From: Thiodiazotropha sp040506195
GTDB lineage: Bacteria; Pseudomonadota; Gammaproteobacteria; Chromatiales; Chromatiaceae
Reading direction: 5' to 3'
Length of the DNA: 64,000 nt
NCBI GenBank assembly: GCA_040506195.1
Contig: JBEVXH010000001.1
Coordinates: 496,001-560,000 of the forward strand
Part shown: positions 41,408-50,166 of the stretch, piece after piece
Layout: the number at the start of each line of letters is the position of its first letter
How positions within the stretch are numbered: position 1 is the stretch's first letter
Notes under the pieces: generated by a model
Database searches by the model: none
The model's input: the letters and a program-made list of their open reading frames with translations, nothing else
Told to the model about the DNA's origin: nothing
Made by a program: the position numbers and the translations under genes

Positions 41408-42129
41408 CCCAACAGCTGTTTATCTCGGATCTGCACCTATCCGCCGAACGGCTGGATAGGGTGCAGTTATTTATCCGCTTTCTCGCGGAAAGAGCGCCCA
41501 AGGCCGACCATCTCTATATCCTCGGCGACCTTTTTGATGCATGGATCGGAGACGACCATGAGGCGCCGCCGATAGCCGAGATCAAACGGGCCATGCATCA
41601 ACTCTGTCAGGCAGGAACCCGATTGTGGCTGATGCATGGCAATCGGGATTTTCTCATTGGTGACAGTTTTTGCCGGGAGACAGGGGCCGTACTCATGCAG
41701 GACCCTACCCTGGTGGAGCTGAATGGCAAGCCGACCCTGTTGATGCACGGCGATCTTTTGTGCACCGACGATCAGGCCTATATGAAGTTTCGCCGGGAAG
41801 TTCGTAACCCTGACTTTATCAACCGTTTCCTCTCCCAATCGATTCAACACCGGTTGGACCTGGCGAAGACCTACCGGGCCCAAAGCGGGGAGGCCAAGTC
41901 GCTGAAACCGGAATCGATCATGGATGTCAATCGGGACACAGTGGCATCCTACTTCGCTGAATATCAGGCTGATCATCTGATACACGGCCATACCCATAGA
42001 CCTGCTGACCATGTCATTGAATTGAAGGACAAACGCCATTACCGACATGTTCTGGCCGAGTGGCATCATGATCATGGCGAACTGGTTTGCGTGACCCCTC
42101 AAGGATTCCGCAGAGAGACATACCGCTAG
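41404..42129 (+). CDS. lpxH: UDP-2,3-diacylglucosamine diphosphatase
   Basis: Calcineurin-like metallophosphoesterase of lipid A synthesis that splits UDP-2,3-diacylglucosamine to lipid X and UMP. The 241-residue product starts at GTG 41404, overlapping ppiB by 4 nt (GTGA). Metal-binding motifs are FISDLHLSAE, YILGDLFDAWIGDD, LMHGNRDFLIG, LMHGDLLCTDD and HGHTHRP. The ppiB-lpxH linkage is the same as in E. coli. Confidence 0.96.
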   Translation: MTQQLFISDLHLSAERLDRVQLFIRFLAERAPKADHLYILGDLFDAWIGDDHEAPPIAEIKRAMHQLCQAGTRLWLMHGNRDFLIGDSFCRETGAVLMQDPTLVELNGKPTLLMHGDLLCTDDQAYMKFRREVRNPDFINRFLSQSIQHRLDLAKTYRAQSGEAKSLKPESIMDVNRDTVASYFAEYQADHLIHGHTHRPADHVIELKDKRHYRHVLAEWHHDHGELVCVTPQGFRRETYR

Positions 42130-42147
42130 CGCAGCTTCAAGTCCCCG

Positions 42148-42870
42148 TCATTCAATACCCGCCATCGGCTGCCGATTATACTCCGCAGGCAAACGAAACA
42201 GGCTGGAGTCGACCCTATGCTGATTGGAGAAATTCAACAGGCGTTGCTGATTGCCCATTCGATCCCACGCACGGACGGGAAGTCCCTTCTGCAATAACAG
42301 GGTCGGCGCAAAGACATGGATTGCATCTTCACAGGGGTCGCGATACTCGGCTGGAATGGCATTCAGGCTCAAGTAGTGCCGGTTTGCCAGGAGAGTCAGA
42401 TAATCCTGATAGACCCTTAAAGCCTCTGTCATCAGGCCCGGCGCAAGGATTACATTACGGCAGATGTCATTATTCACAATCAGTTGCCAGTGCTGCGGTT
42501 TGCTGTCACCGATCTCCGGCCCGTCAAAGTCGACTAGCCGTTCTATTTTCAATCTCATATCATGGGGGATCCGCACACTGCCGGATTGCGGTTGAATCAC
42601 CAGAATCGACCGCTCTTCCGGGGTAACGCTGTAGATTACGTCAGCTTCCCGGTCATAAAGTATGTATCCGTCAACTCCTTTTTCCTGTTCGATACGCAAC
42701 ATCTTCGGCGTGATCAGCAACCGGTTCGTCACAACATCGCCGTTTGCGTTACGGGCGGCATAGAGCAGAAGCCCGACTTGAATCTCGTCCGCCGACGCCC
42801 CCTTAACTTGTAACAGCGCTGACATCAGTACCAGCCAGGTCAGGCATAGTGTAATCAGCCACCTGCGCAT
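42148..42870 (-). CDS. Exported protein of unknown function
   Basis: A 240-residue protein with a signal peptide (MRRWLITLCLTWLVLMSALLQVKGASA). The mature part is mostly beta-like and polar, with NRLLITPKMLRIEQEKG and GYILYDREADVIYSV early, two cysteines (NDICRN and RDPCEDA) and a C-terminal part ending QPMAGIE. I recognise no domain. It overlaps the ferritin-like gene by 16 nt, so the two probably share a transcript. No membrane helix besides the signal is seen. Confidence 0.75.
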   Translation of the reverse strand: MRRWLITLCLTWLVLMSALLQVKGASADEIQVGLLLYAARNANGDVVTNRLLITPKMLRIEQEKGVDGYILYDREADVIYSVTPEERSILVIQPQSGSVRIPHDMRLKIERLVDFDGPEIGDSKPQHWQLIVNNDICRNVILAPGLMTEALRVYQDYLTLLANRHYLSLNAIPAEYRDPCEDAIHVFAPTLLLQKGLPVRAWDRMGNQQRLLNFSNQHRVDSSLFRLPAEYNRQPMAGIE

Positions 42871-43670
42871 AATGCCTCCAGACGTTGCAACTCCCGATTG
42901 CTGAAACCGGCCTCCCGTCTCGCTTCATGATGCAGTGGGCATCTGATTTCGCCGTTGAGGTAATTTTCCAGGAGATCGAAATAGGTCTGTTCCGGTTCCA
43001 GCCCCCGTTGTCCGCAAAGATAGTGAAACCATCGGCTGCCGCACTGAACATGCCCCACCTCCTCGCGCAGAATGATCTGCAGCACCGCCGCTGTTTCATG
43101 ATCACCGACGGCTTCGAAACGGCGCATGATCCCGGGCGTCACGTCCAGGCCCCTGGCCTCCAGCATGCGCGGCACCAGGGCCATTCTGATCAATGGATCG
43201 TGAGCCGTTCTCCGCGCCATCTCCCACAAGCCGTTGTGGCCTGCAAAGTCACCGTAATCCGCACCACCGGCACGGAGCCGCTCACGAAGCAGGCGAAAAT
43301 GGTAGACCTCTTCCCGTGCTACCCGAATCCAGTCGTCATAGTAGTCACGGGGCATCTCCGGGAAGCGCTGCACCGCATCCCAGGCCAGGTTGATGGCATT
43401 GAATTCGATATGGGCAATGGCATGGATCAACGCCAGACGGCCCGCCTCATTTCCCAAGCCGCGTCTCGGCAACTGGCTCGGATGGACCAGTTCCGGTCGA
43501 TGCGGGCGACCCGCATGAGTGATTGTCTCACTGGGCGTCCAACCCTCTGTGACCAGTTTACCGGACACCCAGGCATCCGACGCCACCTCTGAGAGCTGTA
43601 GTTTCTGATCCACCACATCGGATAAAAGACACTGCCTGGCCCGCTGAAAAAGAGACTGCTCTAAACCCAT
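42855..43670 (-). CDS. DUF455 ferritin-like protein
   Basis: A 271-residue helical protein of the DUF455 group, ferritin-like proteins with a presumed di-iron site. Candidate metal-binding residues are visible in LALIHAIAHIEFNAINLAWD, ARHEE-type segments such as VAREEVYHFRLL, and IILREEVGHVQCGSRWF, each an E/H-x-x-H pattern on a separate helix. The biochemical role is unknown in the family; some members neighbour tRNA hydroxylase-like genes. Only 1 nt separates it from the glycerate kinase stop. Confidence 0.88.
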   Translation of the reverse strand: MGLEQSLFQRARQCLLSDVVDQKLQLSEVASDAWVSGKLVTEGWTPSETITHAGRPHRPELVHPSQLPRRGLGNEAGRLALIHAIAHIEFNAINLAWDAVQRFPEMPRDYYDDWIRVAREEVYHFRLLRERLRAGGADYGDFAGHNGLWEMARRTAHDPLIRMALVPRMLEARGLDVTPGIMRRFEAVGDHETAAVLQIILREEVGHVQCGSRWFHYLCGQRGLEPEQTYFDLLENYLNGEIRCPLHHEARREAGFSNRELQRLEALCAGG

Positions 43671-43671
43671 T

Positions 43672-44916
43672 TCACACCCGTAAACCTATCACCAGATCCA
43701 TCACATTGGTGCCGGTGGGGCCAGTAGAGATGAGATCTCCACTGACCTCAAGAAAGCGCCCCGAATCGGCATTCGCAAGTGCACGTTCAGGCGTCTCTCC
43801 ATGCAGTGCAGCCCGTGCCACCGTTCCACCATCCACCACTGCCCCGGCATCCTCGGTCGAACCGTCGCTGCCATCGGTACCTGCCGCCAGCAGATAACAA
43901 TCCTGGGCACCGGCCAATTCCCGGGCCGCAGCCAGGGCAAGATGCTGATTTCTGCCTCCCTGCCCAGGATTCGGCGGCAGGGCGACCGTCGTTTCCCCTC
44001 CCCATATAACAATCCCAGGCGGCCCCTGCAACAGCTCTTGCGCCAAAGACTTACCCCGGGCGGCGGCATCCCCACTGAGAAAACCTTCCTGCAGTGAAAC
44101 CCTGTAGCCCAGGCCGGAGGCATATTCGGCAGCCGCCTCCAGGGCCAATTGCAGATTGGCGACGATCTCCAGCCTGGGTTGCGATGCGCTCATCGTGATC
44201 CGCGGCCTCTCCCAGCGCTGCAGTCTATCCTGCAGCCAGGATGGCAGGGATAGCGCCGCCAGGCGCTCAGCCAAGCTCTCATCCGGGGTAAGCAATCCCG
44301 ATCCGATTGTGGCCGGATCATCGCCAGGCACATCTGAAATTATCAATCCCACCGCCTCGGTCTGCTCCAGGTGGGCGAGCAGCCCCCCTCCTTTTATACG
44401 CGAAAGAGCCTTGCGTATCGTATTCATCTGCAGGATATCGAGACCACTACCCAGCAACCAGTCATTAACCTGCGCCAGCTCTTCCAGGCCCACCCCATCG
44501 ATTGTCATCTCCACCAGGCTCGAGGCGCCGCCCGAGATCAGAAACAGCAGAGGCAGTTCAGATCCGTTCGAAATGAAATCCAACAACTCGCGACCGGCCT
44601 GCAGACTGCTCTCATCCGGTATGGGATGCGCGGATTGATGGGTAAAACAACCGTGCTGCCGGCACCAAGCCGGGTCGATATGCCCTTGTTTGGAGATGAT
44701 CAATGCCTGATCGATCCTGTCATTCAACACATCATAGGCGCCGTATAGCATCGATTGGGCCGCCTTACCGATGGCGATCACCCTCAGTGGACCCGGAAAC
44801 GGGTTTTGCTTCAACCAGTTCGATACCGAGACCCGGCCCTCCACCCGTTTCAATGCAGCTTGATAGATCGCTGTCAATGAACTGCGATAATGCGCTCTCT
44901 GTTGCAATGATGACAT
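43672..44916 (-). CDS. Glycerate 2-kinase (DUF4147/MOFRL family)
   Basis: A 414-residue kinase of the GckA/TtuD type that makes 2-phosphoglycerate. The N-terminal DUF4147 domain has VIAIGKAAQSMLYGAYD, LIISKQGHIDP, HPIPDESSLQAGREL, LLFLISGGASSLVE and RIKGGGLL. The C-terminal MOFRL domain has GGETTVALPPNPGQGGRNQ and LLAAGTDGSDGSTEDAGAVVDG (in parts). It should feed glyoxylate-derived glycerate into central metabolism. It is the first gene of the three-gene minus-strand run. Confidence 0.92.
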   Translation of the reverse strand: MSSLQQRAHYRSSLTAIYQAALKRVEGRVSVSNWLKQNPFPGPLRVIAIGKAAQSMLYGAYDVLNDRIDQALIISKQGHIDPAWCRQHGCFTHQSAHPIPDESSLQAGRELLDFISNGSELPLLFLISGGASSLVEMTIDGVGLEELAQVNDWLLGSGLDILQMNTIRKALSRIKGGGLLAHLEQTEAVGLIISDVPGDDPATIGSGLLTPDESLAERLAALSLPSWLQDRLQRWERPRITMSASQPRLEIVANLQLALEAAAEYASGLGYRVSLQEGFLSGDAAARGKSLAQELLQGPPGIVIWGGETTVALPPNPGQGGRNQHLALAAARELAGAQDCYLLAAGTDGSDGSTEDAGAVVDGGTVARAALHGETPERALANADSGRFLEVSGDLISTGPTGTNVMDLVIGLRV

Positions 44917-45185
44917 TTACAAGCCTCCCTGGAGTGGCGGAAAATGGAAGGATTTATGGCGAGGTCCACTTGGCTGGGGTACACTGTCACACCTGAAATC
45001 GCGGGCCCACAATGGCTGATTTTTGCAAGTATTTGATTCAAGTAGCGGAATAGATCGAAGACAGTTGTTGGATCGACATGCATCGAATTTTTTCGCTCAC
45101 CGGGCATCAACGCTGCAATCCATCCCATTGACCTCGCCGCATTTAGTGACTGACAACAAGATACTATATCGCCGGGAGCAGAGCG

Positions 45186-46115
45186 TTGGGAAGCATACAG
45201 TTACGTCGAAACTTCAGCCGTAACATCCTGATACGGATGATACTCCTCTCCGCTGTGATCGCAGCACTCATCGTATGGAAATACGAATTCATCAACGATG
45301 TCTATTTTCGCAATCAACTCACCAGCACCGGGTTGATCATCAACGGCACCATCATCGGCCTGTTCGCCATCGGTGTCCTGCGCATGATCACCATCTTCCT
45401 CCATTATGTGGCGGAAGAGAACGCCCTGATCCGATTCCTGCGCAACCTGCGCGAAGGCGAGCAGGACCCGCTGAAGCGGATCCATAAAAAGGCCATCATA
45501 GCCAACCGCTACCGGACCATGCTGGGCTTGCACAAGGCAAATTGCCCGATCAACCATGGATCCCTGGCATCCACCCTGGTGGCAAATGAAAGCACCCGCA
45601 ACAGCCTGCCCAGGTTCATCAACAACATTCTTATTCTGACCGGTGTCTTCGGTACTATCGTCTCCCTGTCGATAGCCTTGATCGGCGCCTCCGACCAGCT
45701 CGCCACCTCGATCAATGTAAGCGGTATGGGCCTGGTGGTCCACGGCATGTCCACGGCGCTCTCAACCACCATTACCGCGATCATATGCTTTATCTTCTTC
45801 GGTTATTTTCATCTCAAACTGGGTGATGTCCAAACCAACCTGATCAGTGCTGTTGAGCAGGTCACCGTGAATGAGCTGATTCCACGATTTCAGGTTCAAA
45901 CCGACAGCGCACTGTATGAATTCACCGGCCTGGTGCGCTCCCTTCAGGAGCTGGTCAACCAGATGGAACATTCCCAGCAGACCTTTGAAACCGTTGAACA
46001 GCGAATCCTGGAAACCCTGCAAGGCTACGAAGAGAAGAGTGATCTGCTGCATAAAGACATGGCGGAGATAAAACACGTACTGAAGCGTGGTTTCCGCCTG
46101 CATGAGGATGATTGA
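45186..46115 (+). CDS. MotA/TolQ/ExbB-like proton-channel subunit
   Basis: A 309-residue membrane protein starting at TTG 45186 with GGGAG eight bases upstream. It has hydrophobic segments MILLSAVIAALIVW, GLIINGTIIGLFAIGVLRM, a cytoplasmic loop of about 80 residues, then ILILTGVFGTIVSLSIALIG and GMSTALSTTITAIICFIFFG, the paired helices typical of MotA/ExbB proteins. The C-terminal 90 residues are helical with coiled-coil heptads (QELVNQMEHSQQTFETVE). Together with the next gene it forms a two-subunit ion-driven motor of unknown task. No flagellar, Tol or TonB genes adjoin. Confidence 0.82.
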   Translation: MGSIQLRRNFSRNILIRMILLSAVIAALIVWKYEFINDVYFRNQLTSTGLIINGTIIGLFAIGVLRMITIFLHYVAEENALIRFLRNLREGEQDPLKRIHKKAIIANRYRTMLGLHKANCPINHGSLASTLVANESTRNSLPRFINNILILTGVFGTIVSLSIALIGASDQLATSINVSGMGLVVHGMSTALSTTITAIICFIFFGYFHLKLGDVQTNLISAVEQVTVNELIPRFQVQTDSALYEFTGLVRSLQELVNQMEHSQQTFETVEQRILETLQGYEEKSDLLHKDMAEIKHVLKRGFRLHEDD

Positions 46116-46120
46116 TCCAG

Positions 46121-47122
46121 ATGGAAAACAACTTCATCGATCTCCGTCTCAATCAGCAAGGCAATCAGGGGGAAGACAGCTTCTGGCCCTCTTTCACGGA
46201 CATCATGACCGTTATCGTGATGATTTTCCTGCTGGCGATGGTGATCCTGTTGTTGCGCAACATGGAATTGCTCAGCCAACTCAGGATGTCCATCGCTTCG
46301 GAGCAGGAAGCATTGGAGCTCGTGCGCACCACGGACGAACAGAACGAAACCCTGGAAGAGCGGCTGATAGCCCGCGAGCATGAAATCACCATGTTACGCA
46401 TGCAGCTGATGCGGATGACCGAACGCTCTGAAGAGCAAGAGGCGGCGATCTCAAGCCAGCGCTTTCAGATAACCAACCTCAGTCGCGAAAGGGATGAACT
46501 CGACAACAAGACCAAGGCGCTGACACAAGAGCGTGAGCTGTTAACCACCCAGGTGACACGGCTGAACCAGGAGACCAGCAGGCTGCAGAACCAGATCAGT
46601 GAATCCAACCGCAATATCGAACGTCTCCGGCTCGACCTGGAACAGGCCGCTTCCCGCCAGGAAAGCACACAACAGGATCTGGAACAGGTACGTATAACAC
46701 TGCGGGAGAAAGACCAGGAGCTACTGGCTGCCCTGACACGCACCCAGGAAGCGGATGATCAGTTGATCGACCTCAAACAGGACTATTCAAAACTCAAGAT
46801 TCAATACAATAAGTTGTTGCGACCGGCCCGTACCGCAAAAGGCAAAACGGTGGTCGAGGTACGCTATACCAAATCCGGACAATATTTTCGCATCGATTAC
46901 AAAGGGCCTGAAGACAGTAGATTTTCGTCGATATCCCGCAAGCGACTGGAGCAAAATCTCAGTCGTTTGAAACAACAGGAGGACAATCTCTACGTCAAGG
47001 TCATCATCCCCAAGAACAGCGGTCTTTCGTACAATGAAGCCTGGTCGTTTACCAACCATATGCATCAAAACTATGACTACTACTACCAGGAAGAGGCGGA
47101 GAAGGAGCGGATTGTCGAGTAG
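46121..47122 (+). CDS. MotB-like subunit with long coiled coil and no OmpA domain
   Basis: From ATG 46121 (MENNFIDLRLN) it is 333 residues; a TTG at 46112 would overlap the upstream stop. The N-terminus has FWPSFTDIMTVIVMIFLLAMVI, a MotB-type membrane helix in which Asp (residue 30 counted from the TTG) is the expected proton-carrying site. A coiled coil of about 190 residues, rich in E, Q, R and L, follows. Instead of the OmpA/MotB peptidoglycan-binding domain there is a basic globular-looking end (VVEVRYTKSGQYFRIDY, SYNEAWSFTNHMHQNYDYYY). The anchoring target is therefore unknown. ExbD/TolR and ZorB were considered; the missing C-terminal domain distinguishes it from ZorB. Confidence 0.78.
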   Translation: MENNFIDLRLNQQGNQGEDSFWPSFTDIMTVIVMIFLLAMVILLLRNMELLSQLRMSIASEQEALELVRTTDEQNETLEERLIAREHEITMLRMQLMRMTERSEEQEAAISSQRFQITNLSRERDELDNKTKALTQERELLTTQVTRLNQETSRLQNQISESNRNIERLRLDLEQAASRQESTQQDLEQVRITLREKDQELLAALTRTQEADDQLIDLKQDYSKLKIQYNKLLRPARTAKGKTVVEVRYTKSGQYFRIDYKGPEDSRFSSISRKRLEQNLSRLKQQEDNLYVKVIIPKNSGLSYNEAWSFTNHMHQNYDYYYQEEAEKERIVE

Positions 47123-47288
47123 CACCGGATGATATCGACTCTCATCCGTGACAATTGACGCCACCTCATGACCGCGACAAGACCGCCCAGGACTCAACTG
47201 ATGCAGATTTGACTGAAAGGAATTTAATCATATCCACAGAGTCAAATCGATGTAGACACACCAATGCCATGGCTAGATGATTTAGATC

Positions 47289-47825
47289 ATGACCAAGCGC
47301 TACAGACTCATGCCCCTTGGCATCCTCGGCATCATCCTGTTTGCAGGGTGTGCCTCTCATGTCCCTAAGGTTATCGGCACGCCGCCGGCGGGAGATATCC
47401 GCGTGGACGAGGTGCAACAGCATAAACAGCAGTTCGCGAATGCAAAGATCCGTTGGGGTGGCGACATCATCTCGGTCGAGAACCTGGCGCAGGAGACCCG
47501 GATCGAAATCCTCTCCCGCCCGCTCGATGATGAGGGCAAACCCAAAGACGACAGCCGCAGCATCGGCCGTTTCATTGCACGCATCGAGGGATACCTGGAA
47601 CCGGAGGAGTATCCGAAGAACCGGGAGATCACAATCACCGGCAGTATTGTTGAAGTTGTGCGAAAACCTGTCGGCGACTACCCGTACCCCTACCCGGTTG
47701 TCGAGGTAGAGGCCTATTACCTGTGGCCGGAAGAGAAGGTCTACGCCCAGCCCTACTATTACGACCCCTTCTACGACCCGTTTTATTATCCCTACTGGCG
47801 TAGATACCCCTACTACTATTGGTGA
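47289..47825 (+). CDS. Slp-family outer membrane lipoprotein 1
   Basis: A 178-residue lipoprotein (lipobox LFAGC). The Slp core is visible in VRWGG-like KIRWGGDIISVEN, TRIEILSRPLDDEGKP, GRFIARIEGYLEPEEYPKNREITITGSI (in part) and PYPYPVVEVEAYYLWPE. It ends in a tyrosine- and proline-rich tail (YYYDPFYDPFYYPYWRRYPYYYW, in part) that is unusual for the family. Slp proteins of E. coli are starvation- or acid-induced. It overlaps its paralogue at the 3' end. Confidence 0.85.
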   Translation: MTKRYRLMPLGILGIILFAGCASHVPKVIGTPPAGDIRVDEVQQHKQQFANAKIRWGGDIISVENLAQETRIEILSRPLDDEGKPKDDSRSIGRFIARIEGYLEPEEYPKNREITITGSIVEVVRKPVGDYPYPYPVVEVEAYYLWPEEKVYAQPYYYDPFYDPFYYPYWRRYPYYYW

Positions 47826-48343
47826 TAGACCCGATGCGCTGGTTTTTCATCTTGATCACGGCGGCCCTACTGCATGCCTGCAGCAGCAAACCAGCCATCC
47901 CTGCTGCGGACCGAAGCATCACCCCACTGAGGGCCGCCTCTTCTCAGCCTTCAGACGGCAGCAGCCTCCTGCAATGGGGTGGTGTCATTATCGAAACCAG
48001 GAACCTGCGTGAGACCACGGAGATTCAGATTCTGGCCTATCCCCTCGATGAAGACGGTCACCCCGACACGGATGCCAACTCCATCGGTCGTTTCATTGCA
48101 CAACAGCCCGGCTATCTCGAACCGGTTGAGTATGCCGTTGGCCGGTTGGCAACGGCGACCGGTAAGTTGTCGGACATCCGCCAGGGCCAGGTCGCTGACA
48201 GCCGATACCCATTCCCGATTTTAATGTGCGATGAGATCACGCTCTGGCCCGAGCATAAATCCAGGCCAAAGCCGCGCATACGCTTTGGTTTCGGCGCCAG
48301 TTCCGCTGGAGGAGGCTTTGGCAGTATCGGAATCAGCTTTTGA
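47822..48343 (+). CDS. Slp-family outer membrane lipoprotein 2
   Basis: A tandem paralogue of the preceding gene. GTG at 47822 overlaps its stop (GTGA); ATG at 47834 (MRWFFILITAALLHACSS) is an equally good start. The lipobox is LLHAC. Core blocks are LQWGGVIIETRNLRETTE, IQILAYPLDEDGHPDTD, GRFIAQQPGYLEPVEY and RYPFPILMCDEITLWPE. The tail is glycine-rich rather than tyrosine-rich. The two genes almost certainly share a transcript. Confidence 0.82.
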   Translation: MIDPMRWFFILITAALLHACSSKPAIPAADRSITPLRAASSQPSDGSSLLQWGGVIIETRNLRETTEIQILAYPLDEDGHPDTDANSIGRFIAQQPGYLEPVEYAVGRLATATGKLSDIRQGQVADSRYPFPILMCDEITLWPEHKSRPKPRIRFGFGASSAGGGFGSIGISF

Positions 48344-48390
48344 GGATGCCCGATAAAACCAATTGATCGGTAGGAGATCCCTCTAAAAAA

Positions 48391-49068
48391 TCACATCTTT
48401 TTGGCGACCTGGTTACGCAGATAGACCGGCAGCGCAAGCTCCGGCGCCACGGCCAACCCGGCAAGACAATCCTCAGCCGCCAGCGAAGCGATATCACGGG
48501 CACTGCAGTGGATCTCGGCTTTGAAACCCAGTAAATGAGCCTCCAGGCGCCGTTCCAGCTGTTCACTATAGGCGCCCCATCCGGAACCGACGCCATACCA
48601 CTCGCCGCCGTCAGGCATCTCAACCTGTTGCGCGGATCCCACCTGCTCCGGTATGGCGGGTACGACCAGCTCCTTTTCAGCAACCCGGTAACCGGCCCAA
48701 TAGAGCTCTCCCATCCTGGCGTCGAAGGCAGCGAGCAGATTTCGCTCCCCCTTCTCCCGGTAGGCCCGTTGCGCCAACGCCGCCAGGGTCGAAACGCCGA
48801 CCACCGGCAAGTCCGCCGCAAAGGCGATCCCCTGAATCACGCCCGTCGCAATCCGAACACCGGTAAATGAGCCTGGACCGCGTCCGAAAGCGACTGCATC
48901 CAGGGAGGTGGGCGGCAGACCGGCTTCCCGCAGAAGATCGTCAACCATCGCGAGGATCAGCTCACTGTGGCCTCGGGGCATGATTTTGTAACGGATTGAC
49001 ACTTCACCGCTGAGATATAGAGCCGCCGAACAGGCTTCGGCAGCCGTTTCTATCGCAATCAATTTCAT
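48391..49068 (-). CDS. tsaB: tRNA threonylcarbamoyladenosine biosynthesis protein TsaB
   Basis: A 225-residue ASKHA-fold protein that partners TsaD in making t6A37 of tRNAs. It has LIAIETAAEACSAALY at the N-terminus, RGHSELILAMVDDLL, the family motif AVAFGRGPGSFTGVRIATGV and LAAFDARMGELYWAGY. No TsaD metal motif is seen, as expected for TsaB. It is a single gene in this stretch. Confidence 0.94.
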   Translation of the reverse strand: MKLIAIETAAEACSAALYLSGEVSIRYKIMPRGHSELILAMVDDLLREAGLPPTSLDAVAFGRGPGSFTGVRIATGVIQGIAFAADLPVVGVSTLAALAQRAYREKGERNLLAAFDARMGELYWAGYRVAEKELVVPAIPEQVGSAQQVEMPDGGEWYGVGSGWGAYSEQLERRLEAHLLGFKAEIHCSARDIASLAAEDCLAGLAVAPELALPVYLRNQVAKKM

Positions 49069-49271
49069 CTTTTCTGAAAACTCTTACAACTCAATGCAAA
49101 TATCTGACCTTTTGTAGGAGTATTATTCCCAATTAGCCACTGACATACGCATAATGCATTGTTTCTAAAGAAGTTAATGCGCAATCAGGCAGGTGTCGGA
49201 TTAGTTTACACTAACATATCAAACAAATCGCAGATATTCATATCATATTGAATCTATTAGATAATATATTT

Positions 49272-49288
49272 TTGGCACGGAATCTGTA
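49272..49288 (+). promoter_or_regulatory. Candidate sigma-54-type promoter of the PEP-CTERM gene
   Basis: TTGGCACGGAATCTGTA has the -24 GG and CACG of the RpoN consensus. At -12 GT stands instead of GC, so strength is uncertain. PEP-CTERM genes in several proteobacteria are reported to be RpoN-controlled through PrsK/PrsR. Position is about 50 nt upstream of ATG. Confidence 0.5.
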
Positions 49289-49337
49289 TTAATAAAAACA
49301 GCAACAGTGTATTTAAGGGTTAATTTGAGGATCCGTA

Positions 49338-50114
49338 ATGAACATTAAGCAGACTCTGCTCAAGACAAGTGCAATCATAGCTCTCTGTGCCTTCAGCACC
49401 ACATCGAGCGCGACCGTCATGAGTATCGGTGACATGGTTTCCTTCAGCTTCAGCAGCAACGACTATATCAATGATTACTCAACCGGGACAGATGAGTTTG
49501 GCGCCAACATTCGAACAGTCGTCAGAGACGTGCAGACGGTCTCGATGGATCGCTTCGACGGCTCACTCGGACAGTTGCTGGACGTGAATATCTGGTTTGA
49601 AACGAATTGGGATCTCGGTTCCGTGGTGCGTTCCTACGACAGTCGCTTCAGAGGCGTCGCCTCAGGTGCCGGCCGCTCTGTCAGCAACCAAGCGGTTCGC
49701 CTGATCGATCCGAGCCGTGAAGTCGAAAGGAACCATGAGGTCACAAGGAACAACTGCCAGGATCTTCTCAGCTGTGCCGACAGCAGTAGGGATAGCGGTA
49801 CGTTCAACGATGTATTCGATCTGGCAAGTTTCAGCTTAAGCGACTTTGTCGGACCTGACCCGCTGGATTTCAGGCTTGTTCGGACATTGATTGCGGATTT
49901 GACCCGTTGCGGCCCATATGACAACTGCGTACAACGGACCAAATCCAATTCCTGGAGCGGCAACATCTTTGTCAGCTATACCTATGATGACGCACCGGGA
50001 CCCATAGATGAGGAAGTGGAAGTTAATGTACCCGAGCCATCAACCCTGGTACTGCTGGGAATGGGGCTGTTAGGTATCGGCGCCTCACGCCTTGGCAGAA
50101 AAAGAAACGGCTGA
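49338..50114 (+). CDS. PEP-CTERM sorting-domain protein
   Basis: A 258-residue exported protein with a signal peptide (MNIKQTLLKTSAIIALCAFS to SSATVMSI). Its mature domain of about 200 residues is rich in S, D, N and beta-type sequence and has four cysteines (two in NNCQDLLSCADS, two in TRCGPYDNCVQ). The C-terminus is VPEPSTLVLLGMGLLGIG followed by ASRLGRKRNG, the complete PEP-CTERM tripartite signal for exosortase (EpsH) processing. Function of the passenger is unknown; exopolysaccharide-associated surface display is typical. No exosortase gene is in the window. Confidence 0.9.
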   Translation: MNIKQTLLKTSAIIALCAFSTTSSATVMSIGDMVSFSFSSNDYINDYSTGTDEFGANIRTVVRDVQTVSMDRFDGSLGQLLDVNIWFETNWDLGSVVRSYDSRFRGVASGAGRSVSNQAVRLIDPSREVERNHEVTRNNCQDLLSCADSSRDSGTFNDVFDLASFSLSDFVGPDPLDFRLVRTLIADLTRCGPYDNCVQRTKSNSWSGNIFVSYTYDDAPGPIDEEVEVNVPEPSTLVLLGMGLLGIGASRLGRKRNG

Positions 50115-50141
50115 CAGAGTTTTCTTTCCTCACGATGATGA

Positions 50142-50166
50142 CGCCCGCTCGATGCGGGCGTTTTTT
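50142..50166 (+). terminator. Intrinsic terminator after the PEP-CTERM gene
   Basis: Stem CGCCCGC/GCGGGCG (loop TCGAT) followed by six T residues. The T tract runs into the stop codon of the convergent RND gene. Confidence 0.9.

Noticed and set aside
45186..48343. Zorya-type anti-phage system
   Set aside because: The MotA/MotB-like pair recalled ZorA/ZorB, but ZorC, ZorD and ZorE are absent, the second protein has no OmpA domain, and the next genes are Slp lipoproteins.
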